Part shown: positions 1-9,768 of the stretch, piece after piece
How the letters are laid out: every line of letters begins with the position of its first letter
Position numbering within the stretch: position 1 is the stretch's first letter
NCBI GenBank assembly: GCA_934098515.1
Contig: CAKOOK010000006.1
Location: forward strand, 1 to 64,000
Source of the DNA: an uncultured Bacilli bacterium
GTDB taxonomy: Bacteria; Bacillota_I; Bacilli_A; RF39; UBA660
Direction of reading: 5' to 3'
DNA: 64,000 nt
Notes under the pieces: model-generated
Told to the model about the DNA's origin: nothing
What the model saw: the letters and a program-made list of their open reading frames with translations, nothing else
The model's database searches: none
Program-made: the position numbers and the translations under genes

Positions 1-23
1 TTTTACTGGATTTTTAGGGAAAT

Positions 24-61
24 TAAAAAAAGAAACTCCTCTTTATTGCTAGCGAGAAGTT
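24..61 (-). terminator. Intrinsic terminator after dtd
   Basis: On the minus strand an 8-bp stem (AACTTCTC paired with GAGGAGTT, one G-U) closes a 12-nt loop and runs into a T-rich tract. It lies about 20 bp past the dtd stop and should end the comN-rel-dtd transcript. Confidence 0.7.
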
Positions 62-78
62 ATCTTTGAATTTAACGA

Positions 79-522
79 CTATCTGTTTTTGCTATCAATA
101 ATGATTGTTATTGGACCATCATTGGTGATACTTACTTTCATTTCAGCACCAAATACCCCAGGGTATGTTTTAACTTTTTCATTTAATTTTTTATTATATT
201 CTTCATATAGTTTTACAGCTTCTTCACCCTTCATGGCATTTATATAACTTGGCCTATTGCCGTCTTTAGTTGACGCTTGAAGAGTAAACTGACTTATTGA
301 TAAAATCTCTCCACCTACATCTAGAATGCTTTTATTCATTACTCCGTTTTCGTCATCGAAGATACGTAGGTTTAAAGTCTTTCTTACTAGATAATCAACA
401 TCTTCAGATGTATCTTCTACATTTACTCCAACTAAAATTACCATACCTTTTTCAATTTTATTTATTAATTTATTATCAACTTCAACGCTAGATGCAAGCG
501 CCCTTTGAATTACTACTTTCAT
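79..522 (-). CDS. dtd: D-aminoacyl-tRNA deacylase
   Basis: The 147-residue length and both family signatures are present: SQFT at residues 77-80 and the cis Gly-Pro motif GPIT at 136-139, which form the active site across the homodimer. The enzyme hydrolyses D-amino acids (and glycine mischarged on tRNA-Ala) off tRNA in the cytoplasm. Its start codon overlaps the rel stop by 4 bp, so the two are translationally coupled; rel-dtd adjacency is conserved in Bacillota. Nothing looks truncated. Confidence 0.97.
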   Translation of the reverse strand: MKVVIQRALASSVEVDNKLINKIEKGMVILVGVNVEDTSEDVDYLVRKTLNLRIFDDENGVMNKSILDVGGEILSISQFTLQASTKDGNRPSYINAMKGEEAVKLYEEYNKKLNEKVKTYPGVFGAEMKVSITNDGPITIIIDSKNR

Positions 523-2639
523 TTTGTTACCTCAATTACAAAGTTATTTTTTTCAATCTCTAGAATAAATAATTCTAATTGTTCTTTACCTTTAACCTTA
601 ATATTTATTTGATAATCTAACATAGCCCCATTTTCGTATTCTTTAATACTATTAATTGATACACCTTTTAAAGATGCTGCAGTTACTATTTCTAATAAGT
701 GGTTTTGCATACTGTTCGTTTTAATAGTAAGTGAAGTATTAAACAGTCTATCTTCATCATTATTCCACTCTACTTCAATTAGTCTTTCAGTTCTATCGCC
801 TATATTTGGGCACCCTTTTTTATGAACAGATACACCCTCACCTTTTGTTATAAAACCAATTATCTCATCTCCAGGAACTGGATTACAACAGTGAGCTATT
901 GTTACTAAAATATTATCCGAACCAGCTACTGTAATATCATTTTTATGATTTCTTCTTTTATTAGATGGATTACGATTAACTCTTTCAAGCATGATATCTT
1001 CAATATTCTTCTTATCTCCATAAATTAAATTAATAATATACGCTGGCGTATATCTTAAAGAGCCAACACTTAATAAAAGTTCATCATAATCTTTAAGATG
1101 AAGATCATTCAAAATCTTTTCAATATTATCATCTTTTAAAACTTCAGTAATTGACAATTTCTGTTTTCTAATTTCTTTTTCAAGTAAGTCCTTGCCAATT
1201 TCAATATAGTTTTCACGATCCTTTTTAGAGAAGTATGCTTTTATTTTATTCTTAGCTTGAGTAGTTTTAACAAAGTTTAACCACTCTTTATTAGGTTTTG
1301 CAGAGTTTAACGTATTAATTTTAATAATATCCCCATCTTGTAGTTCATAGTCTAGTGGGACTATTTGATCATTTACAATGGCACCAACTGTTTTATCACC
1401 TACTCCTGAGTGAATACGATAGGCAAAATCAATTGGTGTTGCTCCTTGAGGAAGCTCCATAACATCACCTTTTGGGGTAAATACATATATAAGAGAATTT
1501 AGTATCTCATCATAGGCATTTTTTTGAAAGCTTTCATCCGTATCATTACTAGCCATTTTGATGGTATTTCTGAAGATTTCTAGTTTTTGTTCCATAATGT
1601 TTTGAACGTTTTTAGTATGCTCTTTGTATGACCAGTGACTAGCGATACCATGCTCTGCTAATTCATCCATTTCTGGAGTTCTAACTTGTACTTCATATAT
1701 GTTGTCATCACTACCAAAAACTGATGTGTGAAGTGATTGATACATGTTTTCTTTTGGCATAGCTATATAATCTTTAAATCTTTTTGGTACAGGTCTATAC
1801 TTAGCATGAATTAAACCAATTGCTAGGTAACAGTCTTCTTCAGTAGGAACAATAAGTCTCATTGCTAGGATGTCATATATTTCATTCCATTTGTGTCCGG
1901 TTGTTAGTTTATGATAAATACTATAAATACTTTTTACTCTTGCTTTTATTTCAAATTTAATTCCATGCTCAGTTAGAATATCACTGATGCTTTCCTTCAT
2001 TTCATTTAGACTTTTTGCTAGTTCCTCTGTGCTACCATTTAGTTTGTGTTCAATTTCTTCATACATATCTGGTTTAGTGTATTTTAAGCATAAGTTTTCT
2101 AGTTCACTTTTAATTGAGTTAATACCTAGTCTGTGAACTACAGGAACGTAAACTTCCATCGTAGCAGTTGCTTTTTGTTTTTGTTCTTCTGGTGATAAGA
2201 TATATGCATGCCTCATTACATCTAATCTGTCTGCTAGTTTAATAATTAAAACTCTTACATCTTCAGATAAACCTACAAGTAATTTTTTTAGGTTATTACT
2301 ACCACTTACACTATAGTCAGTTAATTTTAAGTGGCTTATTTTTTCTAAGTTATCAATAATATTTGCAATGTCATCCCCATATTTTTCGCGTACTAGCTCA
2401 ATGTCTTCTTTACTAGTAAAACCATGAAGAAGTGCTGCTATTATGGACGTTGAATCAGCATTTAAATCAGCAATGATACCAGCAACATTTAAATAATGCA
2501 TGCTTCCTTTTGCTTCGTACTCTGCATTTTCACCAAATTTATCTGTCATCAGGTGATAACTTTCCATTATTTGATCTAATTCTTCAGTTTTAAATTCGTT
2601 TTCTCTGCATTTAGATATTATGTCATTTATTTTATACAT
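519..2639 (-). CDS. rel: RelA/SpoT-type (p)ppGpp synthetase, hydrolase site degenerate
   Basis: A full-length 706-residue long RSH protein. Domains in order: N-terminal HD region (about 1-190), synthetase (about 230-350), TGS (about 390-450), zinc-finger region with HCCNPVPGD, and C-terminal ACT. The synthetase keeps YDILAMR and the YEVQVRT glutamate. The hydrolase does not look intact: H48 is kept, but the expected HD pair reads H72-G73, the following Glu-Asp is replaced, and ADRLHNMR reads ADRLDVMR. Inference: a synthetase-dominant enzyme with weak or no (p)ppGpp hydrolysis. It is 5 bp downstream of the comN-like gene and overlaps dtd. Confidence 0.95.
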   Translation of the reverse strand: MYKINDIISKCRENEFKTEELDQIMESYHLMTDKFGENAEYEAKGSMHYLNVAGIIADLNADSTSIIAALLHGFTSKEDIELVREKYGDDIANIIDNLEKISHLKLTDYSVSGSNNLKKLLVGLSEDVRVLIIKLADRLDVMRHAYILSPEEQKQKATATMEVYVPVVHRLGINSIKSELENLCLKYTKPDMYEEIEHKLNGSTEELAKSLNEMKESISDILTEHGIKFEIKARVKSIYSIYHKLTTGHKWNEIYDILAMRLIVPTEEDCYLAIGLIHAKYRPVPKRFKDYIAMPKENMYQSLHTSVFGSDDNIYEVQVRTPEMDELAEHGIASHWSYKEHTKNVQNIMEQKLEIFRNTIKMASNDTDESFQKNAYDEILNSLIYVFTPKGDVMELPQGATPIDFAYRIHSGVGDKTVGAIVNDQIVPLDYELQDGDIIKINTLNSAKPNKEWLNFVKTTQAKNKIKAYFSKKDRENYIEIGKDLLEKEIRKQKLSITEVLKDDNIEKILNDLHLKDYDELLLSVGSLRYTPAYIINLIYGDKKNIEDIMLERVNRNPSNKRRNHKNDITVAGSDNILVTIAHCCNPVPGDEIIGFITKGEGVSVHKKGCPNIGDRTERLIEVEWNNDEDRLFNTSLTIKTNSMQNHLLEIVTAASLKGVSINSIKEYENGAMLDYQINIKVKGKEQLELFILEIEKNNFVIEVTK

Positions 2640-2644
2640 TTAGT

Positions 2645-2893
2645 TTATTCTCCTTTATTTATGTTATGATATTTTATTAATTCATCATCTGGAGTACTTA
2701 GGATGTCATCAACCATTTCTCCCAGAGTGATTCTATTTTTATTACACCAATAATTGTATCTTAGATAATCCCATATTTCTTTTTCAGTTAAATTAATTTT
2801 AGAATTTCTTTCTAAGTCATCACTTTTAGTTTTTAATGCCGGAAGTAATCTGTTATAAAGTTCCGTTATTGTATTAAATTTAATTTCATCCAT
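2645..2893 (-). CDS. ComN-like post-transcriptional regulator
   Basis: An 82-residue protein with the pattern of the ComN/YrzD family: EKEIWDYL near residue 40, then a TLGEMVDDILS segment. In Bacillus, ComN acts after transcription on competence mRNA and interacts with the division machinery. In B. subtilis yrzD also lies next to spoVB and near relA-dtd, as here, which supports the call. The start follows AAGGAG. Family assignment is by motif and synteny; the target in this organism is unknown. Confidence 0.7.
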   Translation of the reverse strand: MDEIKFNTITELYNRLLPALKTKSDDLERNSKINLTEKEIWDYLRYNYWCNKNRITLGEMVDDILSTPDDELIKYHNINKGE

Positions 2894-2963
2894 AAGTTCT
2901 CCTTATATTATTTAGGTTTCTCTCATATATTATTATATAACAATTTTGCTAGAAAGAAAACTG

Positions 2964-4262
2964 ATGATTATGAGCAAGTTTATTAAAAGTACACTTATTT
3001 TGGTTATTGGTGGAATTATTACAAAATTATTTAGTTTTGTTATTAGAATTTATTTTACAAGAGTAATTGGAACTGAGGGTATTGGAATATACTCTCTTGT
3101 TATGCCAACTTACAGTTTACTTATTACAATTACTTCACTTGGGTTTCCAATTGCGATATCCGCTTTAGTTTCGAGAGGCAATATTAGGGGTAAGAAAATT
3201 GTTTTTAGTACATTACCAGTATCTTTAACATTAAACTTTTTATTAGTTATTTTTATTATTTTTGCAAGTAAGTTTATAAGTATTAATTTACTTCATAATG
3301 AGGATACTTATTATCCTTTAATGGCATTATCCTTAGTCTTACCTTTTATCTCAATTGGAAGTATACTTAGAGGTTATTTTTTTGGTAAACAACAAATGTT
3401 ACCCCACTCTTTATCTAATGTTATTGAGCAAATATTTAAATTATTAATTGTGTTACTTGTACTTCCTCATTTATGCAAGTATGGTCTTATAGTTACTATT
3501 TGTGGTTATATTTTAATTAGTATATTATCTGAGACAATGAGTATTATTATTTTTCTTTTGTTTTTACCTAAAAATTTTAAGATAGAAACTAAAGACTTAA
3601 AACCAGATATAGGTACTATTAAGGATGTCATGAAAATCGGTATTCCTAGCGTAAGCTCTCGAATTATTGGTAATATTGGTTATTTTTTTGAGCCGATTAT
3701 TCTTAGTACAGTAATGCTTAGTAAGGGGTTTAGTTCGTTATTTATTACTAATATGTATGGTATTTATAATACTTATGTCCTAGGACTTTTACTAGTGCCA
3801 ACATACTTGCAGATGGCAATAAGTACCTCTTTGCTTCCAGAGATAAGTAAGAATTATCAAAATCTTGATAAAGTTAAAAGAATTTTTAATAAGACACTTA
3901 TTTTCTCTCTTATTTTGGGAGTATGTGCTAATGCATTTTTATATTTGTTTTGTGATGAAATTTTGTGGATTGTTTTTAGAACACATGAGGGCGTTACTTA
4001 TATTAGATTTATGGCTTTCTTCTTTAGTGTATTTTATATGGAGGCCCCTATTAATAGTACACTTCAAGCCCTTGGTAAGAATGCCTTTTTAATGAAAACT
4101 ACTTTATATGGCACGATTATTAGACTCCTATGTTTATTTATATTTGCATATTTAAAGCTAGGAATGTTTGCCTTAATCTTAGCAGAAATTATAAATGTAT
4201 TTGTATGTGTACTCATTAATTACACTAAACTCATACATACCCTTAAAAAAAGACCCTGTTAG
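2964..4262 (+). CDS. spoVB: SpoVB/MurJ-type polysaccharide flippase
   Basis: About 432 residues with a dozen or more hydrophobic segments, a member of the MOP/MATE exporter superfamily. The N-terminus (IGTEGIGIYSLVMPTYSLL) is typical of stage V sporulation protein B, which flips lipid-linked peptidoglycan precursors and is needed for spore cortex in Bacillus. The open frame extends upstream to a TTG at 2946, but the ATG at 2964 (or 2970) is the more likely start. It is divergent from comN and convergent with tig, sharing the terminator region. Confidence 0.85.
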   Translation: MIMSKFIKSTLILVIGGIITKLFSFVIRIYFTRVIGTEGIGIYSLVMPTYSLLITITSLGFPIAISALVSRGNIRGKKIVFSTLPVSLTLNFLLVIFIIFASKFISINLLHNEDTYYPLMALSLVLPFISIGSILRGYFFGKQQMLPHSLSNVIEQIFKLLIVLLVLPHLCKYGLIVTICGYILISILSETMSIIIFLLFLPKNFKIETKDLKPDIGTIKDVMKIGIPSVSSRIIGNIGYFFEPIILSTVMLSKGFSSLFITNMYGIYNTYVLGLLLVPTYLQMAISTSLLPEISKNYQNLDKVKRIFNKTLIFSLILGVCANAFLYLFCDEILWIVFRTHEGVTYIRFMAFFFSVFYMEAPINSTLQALGKNAFLMKTTLYGTIIRLLCLFIFAYLKLGMFALILAEIINVFVCVLINYTKLIHTLKKRPC

Positions 4263-4271
4263 GTCTAGTTT
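4243..4271 (-). terminator. Terminator of tig, overlapping both stop codons
   Basis: AGACC and GGTCT form a 5-bp stem around a 6-nt loop, followed on the minus strand by a run of seven T. The convergent spoVB and tig reading frames both end inside it. The plus strand has only a weak T tract, so it mainly serves tig. Confidence 0.7.
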
Positions 4272-5509
4272 TCTTTAATAATATCGATTGCTTTACGCAT
4301 CTTTAGATCGGCTTTAATTACTTCTTCTCCGCCAATCATGTTAATAACGTCATCTTCAGTTACGCCATACATTTCACTGATACGTTTAATTTCAGTTTTA
4401 ACTTCTTCATCACTTACTTCAATGTTTTCTTTCTTGCTGATTTCTTCTAGTAAGTATCTTACTTTGATTCTGTATTCAGCTTCTGGAGTAATTTGTTTCT
4501 TTAGATCTTCAATATTAGATTTTGTATATGCTAGATATTGTTCTAAAGATAAACCTTGCATTTGAAGACGATTTCTATATTCATCTACCATACGGTTAAG
4601 TTCTGATTCAGTTATTTCTGGATTGATTTCTACTTCTAAAGATTCAACTGCTTTTTTAAGTAATTCATCAATGTATTTGTTTTCAGCATCAGCTTTTTTA
4701 TGTTCTAAAAGATGCTTCTTAATTTCTTCTTTTAGTTCTTCTTCAGTTTTAACATTTTCATAACCTAAGTCTTTATAGAACTCTTCATTCATTTCTGGTA
4801 ATACACGTTTTTTAAGTCCAGTTACTTTAACAGTAAACTCAACATCTTTACCCTTTAAGTTTTCAACATAATCTTCTGGAAATTTTAATTTAAGTACTTT
4901 CTCTTCTCCAATACTCATTCCAACTAAACCTTCTTCAAATCCTGGAATGAATGTATGAGAACCGATCTCTAGTGGATAGTTTTCTCCACTTCCACCATCT
5001 AATTCTTTACCATCTACTACGCCTTTAAAGTTAATTACAGCAGTAAAGCCTTCTTCTACTTTTCCTTCAGTTAGTTCCACTACATCAGCGTATTCTTCTT
5101 TTAAGTGTCCAAGTTCATGATTAATTTCTTCATCACTTACTTCAACTTTTTCCTCTTTAACACCTAGTTTTTTATATTTTCCTAATTTTACTTCTGGACG
5201 TTCAATAACAGTAAATGCAAACTCTACTTCATCCTTATTAATATTTTTAATATCAACTTTTGGTTCACATACTGGATTTAGTTTATTATCATCAATAATC
5301 TTATGATATGCATCATTGATACACTCATCAACAGCATCCATGAATAGTACTTCAATACCAAATTTCTTGATATAAACATCTTTTGGAACTGCTCCTTTTC
5401 TAAAACCATCAACCTTAATATCTTTTTTCTTCTTGTTAAATGCTCTATCTAAAGCGTTAGACCAAGCTTCGCCTTCAATTTTAGTTGTAAATTCTTTTAC
5501 GTTTTTCAT
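4265..5509 (-). CDS. tig: Trigger factor, ribosome-associated chaperone and peptidyl-prolyl isomerase
   Basis: 414 residues with the three trigger factor domains. The N-terminal ribosome-docking domain carries the signature GFRKGAVP (residues 35-42). An FKBP-type PPIase domain spans about 150-240, and the C-terminal helical chaperone arms follow. The protein binds ribosomal protein L23 at the exit tunnel and holds nascent chains. It is monocistronic here, between spoVB and greA. It is slightly shorter than the usual 430 residues, with no obvious lesion. Confidence 0.96.
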   Translation of the reverse strand: MKNVKEFTTKIEGEAWSNALDRAFNKKKKDIKVDGFRKGAVPKDVYIKKFGIEVLFMDAVDECINDAYHKIIDDNKLNPVCEPKVDIKNINKDEVEFAFTVIERPEVKLGKYKKLGVKEEKVEVSDEEINHELGHLKEEYADVVELTEGKVEEGFTAVINFKGVVDGKELDGGSGENYPLEIGSHTFIPGFEEGLVGMSIGEEKVLKLKFPEDYVENLKGKDVEFTVKVTGLKKRVLPEMNEEFYKDLGYENVKTEEELKEEIKKHLLEHKKADAENKYIDELLKKAVESLEVEINPEITESELNRMVDEYRNRLQMQGLSLEQYLAYTKSNIEDLKKQITPEAEYRIKVRYLLEEISKKENIEVSDEEVKTEIKRISEMYGVTEDDVINMIGGEEVIKADLKMRKAIDIIKEN

Positions 5510-5587
5510 TCTTCTTCTCTCCTTAATTTCCTAATTATTATACTTTACTCTTAGAATTTATGCAAGTGTAAGCGTCCTTTTATATGT

Positions 5588-5612
5588 AAAAAAGCTGGCT
5601 AAATTAGTCAAC
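5588..5612 (-). terminator. Intrinsic terminator of the ireB-greA operon
   Basis: Minus-strand stem GTTGACTA / TAGCCAGC (one wobble, one mismatch) with a 3-nt loop and six T. It overlaps the greA stop codon. Confidence 0.55.
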
Positions 5613-6071
5613 TTTTTCGATTTTAATCTTATAACTACCTGTAGGTGATGCTACTTCGATTTCTTCGCCTTGTTTTTTACCAATGATTGCTTTTCCTAAA
5701 GGTGATTCATTTGAGATTTTGTTTTCAAATGGATCTGCTTCCATTGACCCAACAATACTATAAACTTCTGTATCGTCATCATCTACATATGAAATAGTTA
5801 CTGTACTTCCTAAGCCAACTATATGTCCACTTTCTTTTTGGATTATTTTGGCATTTTCTAACATATATTCTAGTTCTTTAATACGTCCTTCAACCTCGGC
5901 TTGTTCTGCTCTTGCTGCGTCGTAGTCAGCATTTTCAGATAAGTCGCCTTGGCTTCTAGCGTCTTTAATTGCTTCAATTACTTTTGGTCTTCTAACATTT
6001 TTAAGTTCATTTAGTTCTGTTTCTAAATCTAAGAAACCTTCACTAGTTAATAAAAATTCTTTTTTTGCCAT
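5604..6071 (-). CDS. greA: Transcription elongation factor GreA
   Basis: 155 residues, the normal length. The N-terminal coiled coil carries the acidic tip (LSENADYDAARAEQ), and the C-terminal FKBP-like domain contains SPLGKAIIGK. GreA stimulates RNA polymerase to cleave backtracked transcripts. It is the last gene of the conserved ireB-to-greA operon; in B. subtilis udk sits just before it, but no udk is present here. Confidence 0.96.
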   Translation of the reverse strand: MAKKEFLLTSEGFLDLETELNELKNVRRPKVIEAIKDARSQGDLSENADYDAARAEQAEVEGRIKELEYMLENAKIIQKESGHIVGLGSTVTISYVDDDDTEVYSIVGSMEADPFENKISNESPLGKAIIGKKQGEEIEVASPTGSYKIKIEKVD

Positions 6072-6113
6072 TTAAAATATCTCCTTTGCATAATTTAAAC
6101 TTTTATAAGTCTA

Positions 6114-7301
6114 CTACAAATCATCACAAATGTCAAATACTTTTAGACGAATCATGTCACCCTTATGTACAGGTAAATTGTCCTTAATTTTAACAATCAT
6201 TTGAGCATGATTTGCTTCTTCTATTATATTCATGTTTTCGTCAAATATTTCATTAATTTGATAGTCAAAAGTTTTATTATATGGACTAATTATCTGACAC
6301 ATAATCCCTTTTTTAAAGTAATTACGTTCTTCAATAGTAATTATACCATCTTGGTTATCTAAGACTAGTCCTAGAAAGTCTTGATTAGAATACTCATTTC
6401 TAACTCCAGGATAATACTGTTCTTTTTCAGTTGGTAGTTCATTAAAGAACTGTGGTGTACTTTCTCTATTAGCACATCTATTTAGAACATTAAGATAATA
6501 ATTACTTATTTCTGGTGTTAATGTATTATTTAAGATATGATCAATAATTCTTCTATAAGATAGGATAACGGTTGCTAAGTAGTAAATTCCCCTCATTCTT
6601 CCTTCAATTTTAAAAGAATTAATACCAACATCAATCATTTCTTTAATATTAGGAATCATATTTAAATCTTTAGGGCATATTTGAATATCACTTACTTCAT
6701 TATTTTGAAAGCACCATCTACATATTTGAGCGCAGCCTCCCCTGTTAGCATCTCTATTAGTTACATAGTTACTCATGATACATCTACCACTAATACTCGT
6801 GCACATTGCTCCATGAATAAAAGCTTCTAATTCTAATCCAGTATATTCTTTTATTTCTTTAATATTATCTTTTAAGGCTTCTCTTGCTAAAACAACTCTA
6901 GTTGCACCTAGATTTTTATAAAATAATGCAGTTTCTTTATTAAGAGTACTTGCCTGTGTTGATACATGAAGTTCCATCTTAAGATTTAACCTTTTCCATA
7001 AATTCATTACGGAAATATCACTTACAATAATAGCATCTACTCCAGCACTATCTAAATATTTTAAATATTCCTCTAATCCTTCAAAATCTTCATCATGAAA
7101 AATAATATTAACAGTAACATATACTTTTTTATTAAGACCATGAGCAAGGATAACCGCATTTTTAATCTCTTCCTTATTAAAATTTTTAGCATTTGCCCTT
7201 AAACTATAGTTTTGCCCACCAAAGTAGACTGCATCAGCACCATAGTTAAAAGCTACGCACATCTTTTCTTCGTCACCTGCTGGTGATAATAATTCAATCA
7301 T
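6114..7301 (-). CDS. U32-family protein, TrhP/YrrO type (tRNA U34 hydroxylation)
   Basis: 395 residues. The U32 signature covers residues 159-174 (EAFIHGAMCTSISGRC), and further cysteines at 190, 194 and 197 fit an iron-sulfur site. YrrO/TrhP proteins use prephenate to make 5-hydroxyuridine at the wobble position of tRNA. The adjacent U32-like gene and the TrmR-like methyltransferase match yrrM-yrrN-yrrO, so the three probably act in sequence to form methoxyuridine. It overlaps the upstream gene by 4 bp. Confidence 0.88.
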   Translation of the reverse strand: MIELLSPAGDEEKMCVAFNYGADAVYFGGQNYSLRANAKNFNKEEIKNAVILAHGLNKKVYVTVNIIFHDEDFEGLEEYLKYLDSAGVDAIIVSDISVMNLWKRLNLKMELHVSTQASTLNKETALFYKNLGATRVVLAREALKDNIKEIKEYTGLELEAFIHGAMCTSISGRCIMSNYVTNRDANRGGCAQICRWCFQNNEVSDIQICPKDLNMIPNIKEMIDVGINSFKIEGRMRGIYYLATVILSYRRIIDHILNNTLTPEISNYYLNVLNRCANRESTPQFFNELPTEKEQYYPGVRNEYSNQDFLGLVLDNQDGIITIEERNYFKKGIMCQIISPYNKTFDYQINEIFDENMNIIEEANHAQMIVKIKDNLPVHKGDMIRLKVFDICDDL

Positions 7302-8077
7302 TTTTTAGCCTCCAATTTATAAATTGTTTTGTGTTCTAGAAAGCGATTATCACACAGTGTTTCCTTACCATTTAAAATTTCAAACATCTCATCAGGAGTA
7401 ATATCAGCTAAATCAAAATAATATAATTTTATCTTAGCATCATTTACATCTTTTAGAATATTTATATAGTTAAATGGTGTATCCGCAAAGAAGACAGTAC
7501 CATAATTGCTTTCAACTTCTTTAAAAGTTATTTTATTATCTGGAGTTAAATAATGATTATTTAAAACAATACCCTTATGTTTTTCATAGTTAGAGATAAG
7601 ACTTCTTCTAGAGTACATTGCCATGTTCTTTCCATAGATAGGAAGTACTATTTTCTTACTAGCATTATTTAAAATACTTATTATTTCTTCTTTTGTTAGT
7701 TCATTTGAAAGACAAGCACTATCCACTAGGCTAAGCCAATAATTAATACTATTTGTGCTTATTACAGCATGTGATGTATTCCAAACTAACGGAATATTTT
7801 TAGTAGTCATATAAACTGCAATATCTTCAAAGAAAATGCCTTTAACAAAGGTTAACTTTTCTTTAATATTATTCCAATTATTTAAAGTATCATTATCAAA
7901 TACACGATTCACTAATAAATAGACATTAACATCTAAACCCTTTATTTCCTCTATTTTGAAAGTGTTGTAACCAATACTAAACCCATCTAAAGGAAAAAGG
8001 AAATTATTTATTCCCTTTTCTTTTAAATAGCTTAATTCATTAATATTATTTATTCTTACTAATAATTTATTTAACAT
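7298..8077 (-). CDS. Degenerate U32-like TIM-barrel protein, YrrN position
   Basis: 259 residues, shorter than and divergent from the neighbouring U32 protein. It lacks the U32 cysteine signature but keeps barrel-like segments such as VWNTSHAVIS and KIVLPIYG. By position and size it corresponds to YrrN of B. subtilis, the second U32 subunit associated with tRNA wobble uridine hydroxylation. It overlaps trmR (10 bp) and the downstream gene (4 bp). Assignment depends mainly on synteny. Confidence 0.65.
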   Translation of the reverse strand: MLNKLLVRINNINELSYLKEKGINNFLFPLDGFSIGYNTFKIEEIKGLDVNVYLLVNRVFDNDTLNNWNNIKEKLTFVKGIFFEDIAVYMTTKNIPLVWNTSHAVISTNSINYWLSLVDSACLSNELTKEEIISILNNASKKIVLPIYGKNMAMYSRRSLISNYEKHKGIVLNNHYLTPDNKITFKEVESNYGTVFFADTPFNYINILKDVNDAKIKLYYFDLADITPDEMFEILNGKETLCDNRFLEHKTIYKLEAKK

Positions 8078-8663
8078 TTGCTCTTCTAAAGCTTACTGAT
8101 AAGCCATCTCCTATATCATAATATTTTGTGATAAAGTCTTCATTTTGATTTAGAAACTCAACATATTTTTCAATTTTATCAACAATTCCTTTTAGGTTTT
8201 TACTTTTTACTAGATTTTTATTACTAACTAGGCCATGAAATTTTAAGTTATCCGTTATAATTACTCCACCTGGATTTAAATAGTTACAAAATTTTTCAAA
8301 GTATTTGATATAACCACCTTTAGCAGCATCTATAAAAATAAGATCATATGAGTGCCCAGCAAGATTTACTTCTAGTGCATCATTATAAACACACTCAATT
8401 CTTCGATCTAGACCACACTTATTAACATTTTTAACTGCTTCACGATATCTTTTTTCATCTTTTTCAATAGTTGTTATTTCAACAGTACTTGTAGCATTTG
8501 CCATAAGGATTGCTGAGTAACCTATTGCCGTACCAAGTTCTAATACACTTTTTACATTATTTAGTTTAATGTATTTCATTATAAATTTAATACTATCTAC
8601 TTCAATTATTGGTATATTGTTTTCTTCAGCATACCGTTCCATTTCTAGTATTGTTTCTTTCAT
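8067..8663 (-). CDS. trmR: TrmR-like tRNA 5-hydroxyuridine methyltransferase
   Basis: 198 residues, a class I SAM-dependent O-methyltransferase. The SAM-binding motif VLELGTAIGYSAILMA lies near residues 40-55, and the metal-site region LIFIDAAKGGYIKYFE follows. Family 3 (COMT-like) members in this operon position are TrmR (YrrM), which methylates 5-hydroxyuridine-34 to 5-methoxyuridine in tRNA. The neighbouring U32 genes provide the hydroxylation step. Confidence 0.82.
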   Translation of the reverse strand: MKETILEMERYAEENNIPIIEVDSIKFIMKYIKLNNVKSVLELGTAIGYSAILMANATSTVEITTIEKDEKRYREAVKNVNKCGLDRRIECVYNDALEVNLAGHSYDLIFIDAAKGGYIKYFEKFCNYLNPGGVIITDNLKFHGLVSNKNLVKSKNLKGIVDKIEKYVEFLNQNEDFITKYYDIGDGLSVSFRRANVK

Positions 8664-8676
8664 TTTTTATCACTTC

Positions 8677-9768
8677 CTAATATTCGTACCAAAGTCCTTC
8701 TCTTTTTAATTTAGAAACAACTTCAGCGTGTTCCTTGTATGTTTTCATAAAATATGTCTTTTTATTCTTATCAGCAACGAAATAATAGTAATCACTTTCA
8801 GTAGGTTCAAATACAGCAGCTAAACTTGCTAGTGACGGACTATCAATTGGCCCAACTGGTAAACCAGTAAATGCACATTTACTTTCACTTCTTGTGTTAT
8901 AACCATTACAACTTTGTAAGTCTTTTAAAGATAAATCTCTTTCAAATCCTTTACCTACTGCATAATATGTTGTAGCATCACTACCCAAAGTCCAGTTATC
9001 TTTTAATCTATTATAGAAAACGCCAGCAACACCTGCTCTATCTGAGCTACTCGCTCCTTCTAATTCAATAATGGATGCAAGAGTAATAAGCTCATGAATG
9101 CTATATTTTGATAATTCAATATCCTTTTTATATACTTCTAATTTTGTTCCTAAAGTTTTAATCATCTTCTCTAATATTTCTTCTATACTTGCATTCTTCT
9201 TAAAGTTATATGTATCTGGGAATAGATAACCTTCTAATGGATAATATATTTTATCATTTAAAATATCCTCAGTTACAAACCAATAGTTTTTAATTAGTTT
9301 ATTTAAGAATTCTTTATCTTTACTAACTTCAATAATTTCCTCCTCAGTATATGGAAAGTTTTCACTAATTTTTTTAGCATAATCAGTAAGGCGTTTGCCT
9401 TCAATAAACTGAACAGTAATTGCTTCATTTTCTAAAGATTTACCTTTATTTAGAGTATCAATTATTTCATCAACACTCATACTCTTAGAAATATTATATG
9501 TTCCAGCATAAAGTTCTTTATTAGAATTAAATTTAACATAAAACTTAAAGAATAAAGAATTTTTAATTAAACCTGCCTTTTCTAGTTCATCAGCAATCTG
9601 ATTTTTTCCCATCCCAGTAGGAACATTAAACTCAATAACTTCTTCACTTTTTTTATCTACAGGAGCTAAAAAGTTTATTGATAGTACTACAAAAATTAAA
9701 AGAGTAAGCGCAACTAGTGAACTTATTATAATAAGAATTTTACTAATTGTCTTCTTCTTTGACTTCAT
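8677..9768 (-). CDS. mltG: Endolytic murein transglycosylase MltG
   Basis: 363 residues. One N-terminal membrane segment (about 11-33) is followed by an extracellular LysM-like region and the YceG catalytic domain. The latter has PLEGYLFPDTY (177-187) and the catalytic-glutamate segment LASIIELEG (E235). MltG cleaves nascent glycan strands and is thought to set strand length. It overlaps the DUF1292 gene by 26 bp, a common arrangement in this operon. Confidence 0.93.
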   Translation of the reverse strand: MKSKKKTISKILIIISSLVALTLLIFVVLSINFLAPVDKKSEEVIEFNVPTGMGKNQIADELEKAGLIKNSLFFKFYVKFNSNKELYAGTYNISKSMSVDEIIDTLNKGKSLENEAITVQFIEGKRLTDYAKKISENFPYTEEEIIEVSKDKEFLNKLIKNYWFVTEDILNDKIYYPLEGYLFPDTYNFKKNASIEEILEKMIKTLGTKLEVYKKDIELSKYSIHELITLASIIELEGASSSDRAGVAGVFYNRLKDNWTLGSDATTYYAVGKGFERDLSLKDLQSCNGYNTRSESKCAFTGLPVGPIDSPSLASLAAVFEPTESDYYYFVADKNKKTYFMKTYKEHAEVVSKLKREGLWYEY

